DNA of 64,000 bases from Deinobacterium chartae (GCF_014202645.1 NZ_JACHHG010000006.1:1-64000); one strand, 5' to 3'; numbered from the stretch's first letter, positions 45,814-54,755 are shown. Numbers and translations are program-made. The notes: generated by a model from the sequence alone, not told the origin.

Positions 45814-48800
45814 ATGTACGGCACAACGGTTCGTCTGGAAGCCCTCGGGGGAGCCCGCCTGATCGGGTCAACCGTAACGCTGGACCCGCTCGAGCGCAAG
45901 GCGGCCGGACTGCTGACCTACCTGGCCCTCGAGGGACCCACGCACCGCTCCCGGCTGGCCGCGCTGCTGTGGCCCGAGGCCCGCGCGGCCACCGCCCGCA
46001 ACAACTTGGTGCAACTGCTGCGCAAGCTGCGCCTGCACCTGGGCTTTGACCTCGCCCAGGGCGGCGAGGCGCTGGCCCTCACCGGGGCGGTGACGAGCGA
46101 CCTGATCGAAGCGCGCACGCGGTTCGCCCAGGGCCGCCTCGAGGATTTTCTGGCACATGCGGGCGAACCGCTGGCAGGACTGGACTTCGATGATTGCCCG
46201 GAGTTCGAGGACTGGCTGCTGGCCGAACGCGACCGCTGGACCACCTGGAGAACCGGAGCGCTGCGCGGGCTGGCCGATCAGGCCGAAGAGACGGGCGACC
46301 TGTCGCGCGCACTCGCCCTGAGCGAGCGCCTGCTCGCTCAGAGCGAGGTGTCCGAGGACGCCTGGCGTCGCCTGATGCGGCTGCACCACGCCCTGGGCAA
46401 CCGGCACCGCGCCCTGGAAGTCTGGCAGCGCTGCCAGCGGGTGTTGCGCGACGAACTCGACGTGGAGCCGCTGCCCGAAACCCACGAACTGGCCAGACAG
46501 ATCCGCAGCGGCGCCGAAGCGCGCAGGTCCGCTCCGGCCGTGCGCGCACCGCTGCCGCTGCACGTGCTGCGCCCGCCGCAGCTCATCGGCCGCGAACGCG
46601 AGTGGGCCATCCTTCAGGCCGCCCGCCACAACGGACGGACGCCGGTGATCACCGGCGCTGCGGGCGTGGGCAAGACCCGTCTGGCGCTGGACTTTGCCGA
46701 AGCCCACGGCCGTTACCTCAAGTTCGAAGGGCGGCCCGGCGACGCTGCCATCCCCTACGCGTCGTGCGCGCGCGGCATTCGGCAGCTGCTGGCCACGTAC
46801 CCGAACCTGAGCCTCGAGGCCTGGGTGCGCTTCGAGCTGTCGCGGCTGCTTCCCGAACTGTCCGAGGCGGGCGGCCCACCTGGCCTGCTGACCGGCGAGG
46901 ACGCCAAACTGCGGTTGTTCGAGGCGGCCGCCTGGCTGGTTCGTGCGGCCGCACAAGCTCCCGGCACCCGGCTGGAAACGCTGGTGATCGAGGACCTGCA
47001 GTTTTTCGACGAGGCCAGCAGCGAACTCGGTCACTACCTGCTGAGCCGGCTGCACCCGCTGCCGGCCCTGCTGACCTGCCGCGAATCCGAGGCTCCACAG
47101 ACGATACGCACGCTGCTCGGCAGCCTGATCGGCGAGGGACGCGCGCTGCGCGTGCGCCTCGAGGCCCTGACCAACCCAGCGGTGGCCGCGCTGCTCGGCG
47201 ACCTGGGGGTTCCCCCGCAACTGCGCGGCACGCTCGAGCGGCTGTCCGGCGGCAACCCGCTGTTCCTGCTGGAAACCGTACGCCACCTGTTGCAGCGCGG
47301 CAGCCTCGAGGAAGCCGACCCCGGCAACCTCGAGCTGCCCGAGCGGGTCAAGCAGCTGATCCTCGGCCGCCTGCGCCGCCTCTCCCCCACCGCGCTGCAA
47401 GCCGCCCGCGCAGCGGCGGTGCTGCGCGCCGACTTTGACCTCGAGCAGATCTCGGGCGTGCTGGGCGCGTCGCTGCTCGAACTGGCGTCCGCCTGGGAAG
47501 AGCTCGAGGCCGCACAGGTGGTCGCGGGCGAACGCTTCAGCCACGACCTGCTGCTCGAGGCCGTGCTCGAATCGCTCCCGCCGTCGGTCGGACGCGTGCT
47601 GCACCGCTCGGCCGCCAAGCTGCTCGAGGAACGACAGGCTCCCGCAGCGCGCATCGCCCGTCACCTGCTGGCCGGAGAGCAGCCGGCGGCGGCGGCCGTC
47701 TTCTTGCGCCGCGCCGCCGCCGAGGCGCGCGCGCGGCTGCGTCTGCTCGAGGCCGCCGAGGCTGCCCGTCAGGCCGCGCGCCTCCTGAGCCGTCTGGGCC
47801 AGGCCGAGGAAGCCTTTGACGCCGACGCCGAAGCGCTGCAATTGCTGATCGTATGGGAAGCGACCGCGCGCATCGAAGCGCTGGCCGAGGAACTGTCGCG
47901 CGACGCCCGCACCCCGGCGCAGCGCGCACTGGTAGCGTACGCCCGCGCGTTCTTTCACATTCACAGTGGGCAGGTCCCCCAGGCCGACCTCGCGGTGCGG
48001 CGGGGCCTGGCGCTCGCCGGGGAATCCGGGCACCCCCGGCTGCGGATGTGGCTGGAGAGCGCCGCCGGGCACGTGGCTTTCTTGCAAGAAAACCACGAGG
48101 CTTCGGCCAGCGCCTTTGCCCGCTCGCTGGAGCTCAGTGATCAGGTGGGCACGGCGGCCGACCGCTCCTCGGCGCTCGCCAACCTGGCAGCCGCCCAGGC
48201 CGAATGTGAGCGCTGGGAGGCCTGCATCCGCAGCAACCGTGAGGTGCTGCCGCTGCTGGTTCGCGACGAGGACCTGTTCACACGCATGCAGGTGCTGATC
48301 AACCTGGGGCTGGCGCTGGCCCACAGCGGCCGAACGCGCGCAGCGCTGCGCGCGTTCGAGGAAGCCGAGCGGCTCACCCTGCGTTTCGAAGCCCCGGAGC
48401 TCGACCGCCGCCGCGTTCAGATGTTCCAGGCCATGGCGCACCTCGACCTGGGCGATCCGGGGCGCGCGCTGCAGCACGCCGAACACGCCCGTGCCCTGGG
48501 CGAGGCGGCCGATGTGCTGCGCGAAACGGCCCGCGTCCTGCTGCGCCTGGGCCGACCCGACCTCGCCGAGGCCCACCTCGAGCAAGCCCTGCGCCTGCCG
48601 TCTGCGGCGCTGTTCACCGAGGGCACGCTGTGGCTGGTGCTGGCCCAGGTCCGCCGCGCGGCGGGCAGGCAGCCCTGGGAAGAGCTCGGGCACGCGGCCG
48701 AGCGGATGGAGCGCAGCGGACGCGCCGCCGGACGGGCGCGCGTCGCGGTTCTCGAAGCGGCCCTGCTGCCTCCGGCGGCGGCCCTCGAGCGCGCACGAGC

Positions 48801-49161
48801 CGCGCTCGCGCTGTGCGAGCGTCACGGAATGGAAGGCGTGCGTATCGACGCGCACGCCCGGGCAGCTCAGGCCCTGATGCGCCTGAACGAACCGCGCGCG
48901 GCCCTCGAGCACGCCGAGCGGGCGCAGAGCGGTCTGGAGCTGTTCACCCCCAAAGACCTGGACACCTTCGAGGTGCGCTGGGTCCACGCCGAAGCCTGCC
49001 GCGCGAACAGTCGCCCGGAAGCTGCCGCCCTGTTGTCCCAACTGCACAGCGACCTGCTGCGAACTGCCGAGCAACGCGTTCCCGCCGAGTTCCGCCGCGA
49101 CTTCCTGATCCGAGCACCCGGCCACCGCGATATCCTCGAGGCAGCAGGCAGCGTCGTGTGA
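45814..49161 (+). CDS. Large BTAD/AAA-ATPase/TPR transcriptional regulator
   Basis: The 1115-residue protein combines a winged-helix DNA-binding domain at about residues 1-95 (LDPLERKAAGLLTYLALEG, RNNLVQLLRKLR) with a bacterial transcriptional activation domain at about 95-230 (AERDRWTTWRTGALRGLADQAE, VSEDAWRRLMRLHHALGNRHRALEVWQRC). An AAA ATPase with Walker A GAAGVGKTRLAL lies near 280, and a long series of TPR-like helices runs from about 600 to the end. This is the SARP/AfsR-like large ATPase design. It probably senses a small molecule or protein through the TPR region; the target genes are not shown. Two small exported-protein genes follow 144 bp downstream. Confidence 0.88.
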   Translation: MYGTTVRLEALGGARLIGSTVTLDPLERKAAGLLTYLALEGPTHRSRLAALLWPEARAATARNNLVQLLRKLRLHLGFDLAQGGEALALTGAVTSDLIEARTRFAQGRLEDFLAHAGEPLAGLDFDDCPEFEDWLLAERDRWTTWRTGALRGLADQAEETGDLSRALALSERLLAQSEVSEDAWRRLMRLHHALGNRHRALEVWQRCQRVLRDELDVEPLPETHELARQIRSGAEARRSAPAVRAPLPLHVLRPPQLIGREREWAILQAARHNGRTPVITGAAGVGKTRLALDFAEAHGRYLKFEGRPGDAAIPYASCARGIRQLLATYPNLSLEAWVRFELSRLLPELSEAGGPPGLLTGEDAKLRLFEAAAWLVRAAAQAPGTRLETLVIEDLQFFDEASSELGHYLLSRLHPLPALLTCRESEAPQTIRTLLGSLIGEGRALRVRLEALTNPAVAALLGDLGVPPQLRGTLERLSGGNPLFLLETVRHLLQRGSLEEADPGNLELPERVKQLILGRLRRLSPTALQAARAAAVLRADFDLEQISGVLGASLLELASAWEELEAAQVVAGERFSHDLLLEAVLESLPPSVGRVLHRSAAKLLEERQAPAARIARHLLAGEQPAAAAVFLRRAAAEARARLRLLEAAEAARQAARLLSRLGQAEEAFDADAEALQLLIVWEATARIEALAEELSRDARTPAQRALVAYARAFFHIHSGQVPQADLAVRRGLALAGESGHPRLRMWLESAAGHVAFLQENHEASASAFARSLELSDQVGTAADRSSALANLAAAQAECERWEACIRSNREVLPLLVRDEDLFTRMQVLINLGLALAHSGRTRAALRAFEEAERLTLRFEAPELDRRRVQMFQAMAHLDLGDPGRALQHAEHARALGEAADVLRETARVLLRLGRPDLAEAHLEQALRLPSAALFTEGTLWLVLAQVRRAAGRQPWEELGHAAERMERSGRAAGRARVAVLEAALLPPAAALERARAALALCERHGMEGVRIDAHARAAQALMRLNEPRAALEHAERAQSGLELFTPKDLDTFEVRWVHAEACRANSRPEAAALLSQLHSDLLRTAEQRVPAEFRRDFLIRAPGHRDILEAAGSVV

Positions 49162-49305
49162 AGGGTGCATAAACAAAGGGCGAAGGCGGCACACAGCGGC
49201 CATTAACCGCTGTTTACGGCGCTCTTACGGCCTTGGGAAATGGCGGACCTACAGTGAACGCATGCCGCGGGGTTCCGCCTGCGGAGCCCAAGGAAGGAGT
49301 TTCCG

Positions 49306-49602
49306 ATGCGCCTGAATGCAAGGGCAAGGTGGCTGACCCTGGCCTGCACCCTGCTGCTGTCCGTACCTGCGGTCGCCCAGAGCGACCCGGACCCGGCCAA
49401 CAGCTCCAACCGCAGTTCTCCGGTCGATGAGTACGGTGCGCGCGACGAGTACTACCGCCGCACGCCCGACGGCCTGCTGGGCCTGCTCGGCCTGCTGGGC
49501 CTGCTCGGCCGCCTGCGCCGCGAACATCCCAACCCGCGCGAGACCGCCTCGACCCCCGTGACCCAAGAGCCCGGCACCGCCCGGCCCGGAGACCGCACAT
49601 GA
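49306..49602 (+). CDS. Small exported Gly-Leu repeat protein
   Basis: The 98-residue protein has a signal peptide (RWLTLACTLLLSVPAVAQ), a short polar mature region, and an unusual hydrophobic repeat, DGLLGLLGLLGLLGRLRR, at about residues 54-71, followed by a 25-residue polar tail. The DNA for the repeat is a perfect tandem 18-bp duplication. The pattern resembles the WGxxGxxG family of small surface proteins, without the Trp. A GGAAGGAG ribosome site precedes the ATG, and the stop overlaps the next start (ATGA). Confidence 0.8.
   Translation: MRLNARARWLTLACTLLLSVPAVAQSDPDPANSSNRSSPVDEYGARDEYYRRTPDGLLGLLGLLGLLGRLRREHPNPRETASTPVTQEPGTARPGDRT
49471..49506 (+). repeat. Tandem 18-bp repeat (two copies)
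   Basis: Positions 49471-49488 and 49489-49506 are identical (GGCCTGCTGGGCCTGCTC) and encode GLLGLL twice in the small exported protein. Confidence 0.9.
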
Positions 49603-49814
49603 AACACACCCGCACGGTTCTGACCGCCCTGCTTCTCGCCCTGGCCCCGGCCGCCACCGGATCGGTCAGTTTGGCCCAGAGCACCGATCCTTCGATTCGC
49701 GAAGTCAACCCGGACGCGGTGGCCCGCAACAACACGTCCATCTACAACCTCCTCGGTCTGGCCGGGCTGCTCGGACTGCTCGGGCTGATTCCACGCAAAC
49801 GGAAAGACCGCTAG
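49599..49814 (+). CDS. Small exported protein with C-terminal Gly-Leu anchor
   Basis: The 71-residue protein has a signal peptide (TALLLALAPAATGSVSLAQ), a 20-residue polar segment (STDPSIREVNPDAVARNNTS) and a C-terminal hydrophobic segment YNLLGLAGLLGLLGLIPRKRKDR. The layout of a Gly-rich hydrophobic stretch followed by a basic end is like protein-sorting tails (WGxxGxxG or GlyGly-CTERM type). Its start overlaps the stop of the preceding gene, so the pair is coupled. The mature protein is only about 25 residues before the anchor. Its role is unknown. Confidence 0.8.
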   Translation: MKHTRTVLTALLLALAPAATGSVSLAQSTDPSIREVNPDAVARNNTSIYNLLGLAGLLGLLGLIPRKRKDR

Positions 49815-49888
49815 GTCATTCGCTGGCCCCTTTTGACGTTCTGTCCGCTGCGCGCGGACCGGGCGTGATCGGTGCGGGAGCGCAGCGC

Positions 49889-51133
49889 TCAGAGTCCGCC
49901 CTCGAGGGCCAGCGTCTTGCCGTAGGGGTCCACGCTCTCGGTGAGGTGCGCCTCGTCGGCGTAGGGCCACTCCCAGCTCCGCAGCTGCGCCTCGAGGACG
50001 GCGGGATGCACCGCGTGCTCGCGGTCAAAGTTGCGGCGGGCCGCTTCGGAGGGGGGCACTTCGAACACGGCCTGGGTAACCAGCGCGCCGTAGTCGCGGG
50101 CGAGGCCGAACAGGGCGGCGCGCCGCGCACGGGTCAGGCCGGTGGCCTCCCACACCACCGTCTCGCTGCGGGCGAGGGCGGTGCGCAGGCGGCGGCGGGC
50201 TTCTTGCAGCACCTGCCCCTCGTGGCCGTGGTCCGAGCGTCCACGGCCAAGTTCGGCGCGCAGCTGGTCGAGCGAGACGACGGTGGCCTCCGGAAAGCGC
50301 TCGCGGGTCCAGGCGCTCTTGCCCGAACCGCTGGGGCCGCAGGTCAGGTACAGGTGGGCCAGCGGGCCGCTGCGGGCCCGGGCCCGCGCCAGCACCTCGT
50401 ACGGTGAGCGTACCGTGCCCTCCTCGAGGTCGAGGATCCCGCGCGCGAAGGCGTGGTCGCACGCGCGCGGGCTGAGACGGGGCAGCTCGGCCCGCAGCAG
50501 CGCGCGCAGTTCGTGGTACGGGTCGCCTTCCCACACGTCCAGGTCCTCGCAGGCCATGCGGAACAGTTCCAGGGTATCGAGCTGGGCCTCGAGGTCGGGG
50601 CACACGCGTCCCTCGAGGTCCGCGCGTCCCAGGCGGTAAAGGTCACTCGGGCGCGCGAGGCGCGCGAGGCGGCGCAGGCGGTGCTCGGGGGCACCATCTT
50701 CGACCAGTTTGCGCGGGTCGTGGTGGTGACCGATCATCGACAGCACCCGCACGAAGACTTCACGCGGCAGGCCGAGCTCGAGCAGGCGGGGCGCGGCATA
50801 CGAGCGGCCCCGGTCGGCGTGGCGGGGTGCGACCACCCGCTCGCGCCCGCCTACCAGGTCACGGCGGGTCACCAGCGGCTTGGCGATGTCGTGCAGCACC
50901 GCGCCAAGGGCCAAACTCAGACGGTCGTGCAGGCTGTCTTGCTCTCCGAAACCGGCGTAAACGCAGGCGAGCACCCTGGCGGTGTGCTCGAACACGTCGC
51001 CTTCGGCGTGCCACACCGGGTCCTGTTCGGTCCCGCGCAGGCGGTCAAGCAGGTCGAACTCGGGCAGCGCCTCGAGGTAAGCCTCGAGCGGCGGGGTTGC
51101 TCCGCGCGCGACCGCCTGCAGCAGCGGCCTCAC
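49889..51133 (-). CDS. HD-Pnk: HD phosphoesterase fused to 5'-OH polynucleotide kinase
   Basis: The 414-residue protein has an N-terminal HD-type phosphohydrolase domain (WHAEGDVFEHTARVLACVYAG, LGAVLHDIAKP, MIGHHHDP) and a C-terminal P-loop kinase (LTCGPSGSGKSAWTRERFP, with VVSLDQLRAELG). This matches the HD-Pnk end-healing enzyme described from Runella, which removes 2',3'-cyclic phosphate or 2'/3'-phosphate and phosphorylates 5'-OH ends. The start is GTG 51133, which overlaps the stop codon of the RNA ligase gene (GTGA), so translation is coupled. The two together can heal and seal broken RNA. Confidence 0.88.
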   Translation of the reverse strand: MRPLLQAVARGATPPLEAYLEALPEFDLLDRLRGTEQDPVWHAEGDVFEHTARVLACVYAGFGEQDSLHDRLSLALGAVLHDIAKPLVTRRDLVGGRERVVAPRHADRGRSYAAPRLLELGLPREVFVRVLSMIGHHHDPRKLVEDGAPEHRLRRLARLARPSDLYRLGRADLEGRVCPDLEAQLDTLELFRMACEDLDVWEGDPYHELRALLRAELPRLSPRACDHAFARGILDLEEGTVRSPYEVLARARARSGPLAHLYLTCGPSGSGKSAWTRERFPEATVVSLDQLRAELGRGRSDHGHEGQVLQEARRRLRTALARSETVVWEATGLTRARRAALFGLARDYGALVTQAVFEVPPSEAARRNFDREHAVHPAVLEAQLRSWEWPYADEAHLTESVDPYGKTLALEGGL

Positions 51134-51774
51134 CCGCGCCTCCCGGAGCGCAGGCCGTTGCGCATCACCGGGCGCTCCAGCCAGTGCGCGTCGGTGGTCA
51201 CGTGTCCGGCCCGCACGTACTTGGCGACCGAGAAGGCGAAGTCGGCGTACGCGATCTCGCCCGCAAGGCGCTGCACATAGCCTTCCTGCCGCCCGGGGTC
51301 GAGCCGTTGCGCCAAAAGGCGCAGCCTGCGCTCGTCGAACACGCCCCGGTACAGCACGTCGGGCACCTCGAGGCCGAGCCGCTCGGCCCACTCCAGGGTG
51401 TCGTCCCAGGCGAGGGCCACGTTGCGCTCGTTCCACACCGAAAACAGGTAGAAGTACGAGCGCAAGTCGGTGTAGCGCAGCGAGTGCACCGCGAACAGGT
51501 TCTCGCCGCACAGCCGCCAGCCCTGGGGAATCATCCAGCCGATGCGGGCCTGCAGGGCCTTGACCCAGTCCCTCGAGGCGTGCGGCCGGGGGTCGAGCGA
51601 GCGGGCGTGCAGACCGTCACGGTACAGCGTGGTGTTCTCGCCGTCGAGCTTCTCGGTCACCACCACCTCGCGGCCTGCGAAGAACGACAGGTCCCCCAGG
51701 GTCAGGTCGTCGCTGCCCCGCCCCGGCGACCAGGGAAGGTGGGGTGTGCGGGGATACTTGAAGCGACCTTGCAT
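51130..51774 (-). CDS. RNA ligase (DraRnl/Rnl5-like)
   Basis: The 214-residue protein has the nucleotidyltransferase motifs of ATP-dependent RNA ligases: motif I EKLDGENTTLYRDG with Lys as the adenylation site, motif III-like FYLFSVWNE, motif IV EGYVQRLAGEI and motif V AKYVRAGHV. It is a small ligase of the type known from Deinococcus. It overlaps the HD-Pnk gene, forming a two-gene RNA-repair operon. HD-Pnk makes the 5'-phosphate and 3'-OH ends that the ligase joins. Confidence 0.9.
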   Translation of the reverse strand: MQGRFKYPRTPHLPWSPGRGSDDLTLGDLSFFAGREVVVTEKLDGENTTLYRDGLHARSLDPRPHASRDWVKALQARIGWMIPQGWRLCGENLFAVHSLRYTDLRSYFYLFSVWNERNVALAWDDTLEWAERLGLEVPDVLYRGVFDERRLRLLAQRLDPGRQEGYVQRLAGEIAYADFAFSVAKYVRAGHVTTDAHWLERPVMRNGLRSGRRG

Positions 51775-51843
51775 GACGAACCTCGGGCTCTCAGCGTAGA
51801 GAAGCCCGAGGTCGGTTTGCAGCGGGTTTTGGCTTAAGCGTCC

Positions 51844-53865
51844 TTAGCGTTCGCGCACCACCACGCTGTAGGCCAACCTGCGCGAGCGGCGCTTGGGCAG
51901 GTCCAGGTCCCACAGGGGCATGGTGACGCTCGACTGGTAAACCGCCTCGAGCGCGCCGCCCGGCGCGCCGGGGACCAGGGTCTCTACCGGATGGTTCCAC
52001 AGCAGGGCCTCGCGGCCCTCGAACTCGAAGCTCACCTCGAGGCCCAGCCACTCGTCCACCAGGCTGGCTTGGGCCACGTCGCGGGTCTCGAAGGTGCTGC
52101 CCAAGTCGGCCACGCGGCGTCCGCCGACCGCGTAGTAGCGGTCCGGGGCATGCGCGGCCAGCAGCCCGAAGTTCCACTCGCTGCCAAAGCGGGTGATGAT
52201 GTCCCAGTCGCCGTGGTTGGTGATCTTGTACTCGATCTCGAGGCGGTTTTCTTTCGGCAGGACCCGCACGCTCTTTTTCAGCTCGACCTCGACGGGCACT
52301 CCGGCCGGGCCGCGTACGGTGCCGACCCGGCGCAGGGTGACGCGGTTGCGGTACTTGCCTGCCTCGAAGTCCCCGTGTACGAAGTCGCCCAGCTCGAGGT
52401 AGTCGCCCTGCGCGAACTGCTGCAGCGACACCTCGCCGCCCACGAAGTGGTCGATCAGGCTGCGGCGCAGGTAGTGATCGAGCAGCAGGTCGGTTCCGGC
52501 GTGGTACGGTTCGCGGCGGCGCGTGAACGAGTCGGTGAGGTTCACAGCCCGCGGACGGAAGTCCCACTCGGTCAGCGTGCCGCCCGAACGCGGCTTGAAG
52601 TGCAAGTTCATGGTGTTGCTCTCGACCACCACCTCTTCGGAGCCGTCGGCGTCTATGTCCACGTACTCGATCTCCAGCCACGAGTACTTGCGCGGCTCGA
52701 CCGCGTTCTCGGCCTCGATCAGGTTGCGGTACACCGAGAAGCGCAAGAAGTTGTGGTAGGCCCCGCCGTGGTGTGCATGCCAGTAAGCGTCTCCGGCCTG
52801 GGCACGGTAGAGGTGCACGTAGGCCTGCTGCGGGGCGCGCGGGGTGTTGTGCAATTTACGCGACACGTAGGCCATGCGCTTTTGCATGGCCCCCACCTCG
52901 GGGTACTTGACCAGAAAGTTACGCCAGTGCCCACCGGCAAGGCGGGGGACCGGCACGCCGCGTTCGCGCGCCGCGCGGAAAGCGGCGGCGGCCTCGAGGG
53001 GCAAGCTCCACTCGCCCATCTCGGCGTAAGCACCCGAGGGCAGGTACGCGTGGCTCAGCGGCCGGGCGGTTTTCACGCGCGCCTCGAGGGTGGTGGTACT
53101 CAGCCAGTCCGTGGCTTTCTCGAGCGCCTCGAAAAAGCGGTCGAGCCAGCCGCCTTCGTAGCAGATCTGCGCGGTTCCTTCCCACAGCCCGAACTTCTCG
53201 CCGTCCTCGCCGATGACGACCAGCGGCAGCGGCGTTTCGGGCGTCTCGGGGGCGGTGGGCATCAGCTTGCGCAGCGCCTCGAGGAAGCGTTGCGGCGGCT
53301 CAAAGGGCAGCAGCGGGCGCAGCTCGGTGTTCATCGGGAACACCTCGACCGCGCGGCCCTCTTCTTCGGTGAGGTAGCTGCCAAGCAGGTCCCCGGGAGC
53401 GTAGCCGATCGCCTCGAACTGGGTATCGTCGAGCAGCGTGTACTTCACGCCCGCCGCCTCGAGGATCGCCGGAAAGTGCGGCTCCCACACGCGCTCGGCC
53501 AACCACACGCCGCGCGGACGCACGCCGAACATCTCCTCGAGCACCTCGGCGTTGTAGCGGATCTGGCCGAGTTTGTCGCGGTCGGGAATGGCCGCCAGGA
53601 TCGGTTCGTACATGGCGCCGCCGAGCAGTTCGACCTGACCGCGCGCCTGCAGGGCGCGCAGCTTCTCGAGGAACGCGGGGCGGCGCTCCCGGATGTCGTC
53701 GAGCAGGGCGCCGCTGTAGTGCAGCGTGACCCGCACGCCGGGGTGACGCTCGAGGGCGTCCACGAACGGCTCGTAAGCCTCACGAAAGGCCTTCTCGAAC
53801 ATCTCGGGCAGGTTGCCGCTGGGCTGATGGTGGTGAAACACGAGGGCGAGTTCGAGCTTGTTCAA
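51844..53865 (-). CDS. GH57 alpha-amylase/4-alpha-glucanotransferase-like enzyme
   Basis: The 673-residue protein has the GH57 motifs: ALVFHHHQPSGN at the N-terminus, ELLGGAMYEPIL, the nucleophile Glu in GVWLAERVWEPHF, and the acid Asp in VIGEDGEKFGLWEG. The C-terminal half has the DUF1925/DUF1926-type domains (SGGTLTEWDFRPRAVNLTDSFTRRREPYH, then beta-rich sequence to the end). Such enzymes act on starch or maltodextrin. I read the start as TTG 53865 because homology begins at once (LNKLELALVFHHH). A strong TTGACA/TAATAA promoter about 65-90 bp upstream rules out the longer frame. Confidence 0.9.
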   Translation of the reverse strand: MNKLELALVFHHHQPSGNLPEMFEKAFREAYEPFVDALERHPGVRVTLHYSGALLDDIRERRPAFLEKLRALQARGQVELLGGAMYEPILAAIPDRDKLGQIRYNAEVLEEMFGVRPRGVWLAERVWEPHFPAILEAAGVKYTLLDDTQFEAIGYAPGDLLGSYLTEEEGRAVEVFPMNTELRPLLPFEPPQRFLEALRKLMPTAPETPETPLPLVVIGEDGEKFGLWEGTAQICYEGGWLDRFFEALEKATDWLSTTTLEARVKTARPLSHAYLPSGAYAEMGEWSLPLEAAAAFRAARERGVPVPRLAGGHWRNFLVKYPEVGAMQKRMAYVSRKLHNTPRAPQQAYVHLYRAQAGDAYWHAHHGGAYHNFLRFSVYRNLIEAENAVEPRKYSWLEIEYVDIDADGSEEVVVESNTMNLHFKPRSGGTLTEWDFRPRAVNLTDSFTRRREPYHAGTDLLLDHYLRRSLIDHFVGGEVSLQQFAQGDYLELGDFVHGDFEAGKYRNRVTLRRVGTVRGPAGVPVEVELKKSVRVLPKENRLEIEYKITNHGDWDIITRFGSEWNFGLLAAHAPDRYYAVGGRRVADLGSTFETRDVAQASLVDEWLGLEVSFEFEGREALLWNHPVETLVPGAPGGALEAVYQSSVTMPLWDLDLPKRRSRRLAYSVVVRER

Positions 53866-53926
53866 AATCGTGGACTCCCAGGGAAAATTGCGGATGGAAC
53901 GCCGAAGATTTTGGCGTGTTAGAAAC

Positions 53927-53955
53927 ATTATTAAGGGCTGATAGGGCATTGTCAA
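53927..53955 (-). promoter_or_regulatory. Promoter of the GH57 gene (TTGACA / TAATAA)
   Basis: On the minus strand TTGACA (53955-53950) and TAATAA (53933-53928), or AATAAT one base on, are spaced by 16-17 bp. This is the best sigma-70-type promoter in the window and lies about 60 nt before the TTG start. Confidence 0.7.
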
Positions 53956-54030
53956 ATTTGATCCTGAAGCGTAGGGGCAAGCCCCGACCGCACCGGGCAG
54001 GAGAACACGGGCGCAAAAAAATACATCAAA

Positions 54031-54051
54031 AACCCGCCTGAGCGGCGGGTT
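54031..54051 (-). terminator. Terminator after the YczE-like gene
   Basis: On the minus strand AACCCGCC pairs with GGCGGGTT around a 5-nt loop and runs into TTT; it lies about 20 nt past the stop codon at 54073. Confidence 0.85.
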
Positions 54052-54072
54052 GCAGAGCAAAAACGCTGCGCT

Positions 54073-54711
54073 TTACCGTCGCAGACCGAACAGGCCCAGC
54101 CCGAAGGACATGGCCGGACCGACACCGATGGCGAACAGCAAGGTGCCCCAGCCCAGGGTGCCGCCCAGCAGCACGCCCACGGCCAGCACCAGCAGTTCTA
54201 CCCCGGTCCGCACGTACTTGGCCGGCCAGCCGAAGCGGCCCGAGAGGCCCAGCACCAATCCGTCACGCGGCCCCGCCCCGAAATTGGCCCCGATGTACAT
54301 GCCGCTGGCAAGACCGACCAGCACCACGCCCAGCACGAACTGCACCCAGGCCAGCCAGCCGTGCGGATGCGGGATGAGCGGTGCGAACAGGTCAATGAAC
54401 ACGCCGATAAACAGCATGTTGCAAAAACTTCCAAGTCCTATGCGCTGTCCGAGCAGCAGCCTCGAGGCCAGCAGCACCAGCAGACCCACCGTGATCGACA
54501 CCTGCCCGAAGCTCAGCGGAGCGCGGCGATCAATGCCCTGATGCAGCAGGTCCCAGGGCGACAGCCCCAGGTCGGCGGCCAGCATCAGGTTGATCGCCAA
54601 CCCGAAAAGGGCCAGGCCCAGCATCAGCAGAGCAAAACGTGGCCCGAAACCGAGCCGGGAAATACCGCCAAAAGGCGCGGACAGGCGGGAGGCGTCGGTG
54701 GAAAGCGGCAT
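54073..54711 (-). CDS. YczE/YyaS-like integral membrane protein
   Basis: The 212-residue protein has five predicted membrane helices. It shows the typical LGLSPWDLLHQGI segment after the first helix and YIGANFGAGPRDGLVLGLS before the fourth, both conserved in the YczE/YyaS (DUF6198/YitT-like) group. The function is unknown; some members are encoded next to regulators or export genes. I chose ATG 54711, 7 nt after a TACAGT -10 box (54719-54724, minus strand). A longer ATG at 54732 would lie upstream of that promoter. Confidence 0.8.
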   Translation of the reverse strand: MPLSTDASRLSAPFGGISRLGFGPRFALLMLGLALFGLAINLMLAADLGLSPWDLLHQGIDRRAPLSFGQVSITVGLLVLLASRLLLGQRIGLGSFCNMLFIGVFIDLFAPLIPHPHGWLAWVQFVLGVVLVGLASGMYIGANFGAGPRDGLVLGLSGRFGWPAKYVRTGVELLVLAVGVLLGGTLGWGTLLFAIGVGPAMSFGLGLFGLRR

Positions 54712-54718
54712 GGCACTT

Positions 54719-54724
54719 ACTGTA
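54719..54724 (-). promoter_or_regulatory. -10 box TACAGT for the YczE-like gene
   Basis: TACAGT on the minus strand ends 7 nt before the ATG at 54711. Confidence 0.5.
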
Positions 54725-54755
54725 CGTTGCAAAACCTGGGCTGCACAGCGCCAAT

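Noticed and set aside
45868-49203. Long antisense open frame (about 1100 codons) opposite the BTAD regulator
   Set aside because: It lies entirely opposite a gene with clear domains. Long antisense frames are expected at this GC content because third-position G/C removes stop codons. Its translation has no recognisable motif.
49471-49506. Tandem 18-bp repeat as a CRISPR or mobile-element remnant
   Set aside because: It has only two adjacent copies, no spacers, and is in frame inside a short gene whose partner shows a similar peptide pattern.
51844-53865. GH57 gene as branching enzyme
   Set aside because: The C-terminal DUF1925/DUF1926-type regions fit the amylase/glucanotransferase group better than the branching enzymes, which have a different helical C-terminus.
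53866-54060. N-terminal extension of the GH57 protein
   Set aside because: It contains a strong TTGACA/TAATAA promoter, and family similarity begins only at the TTG at 53865.
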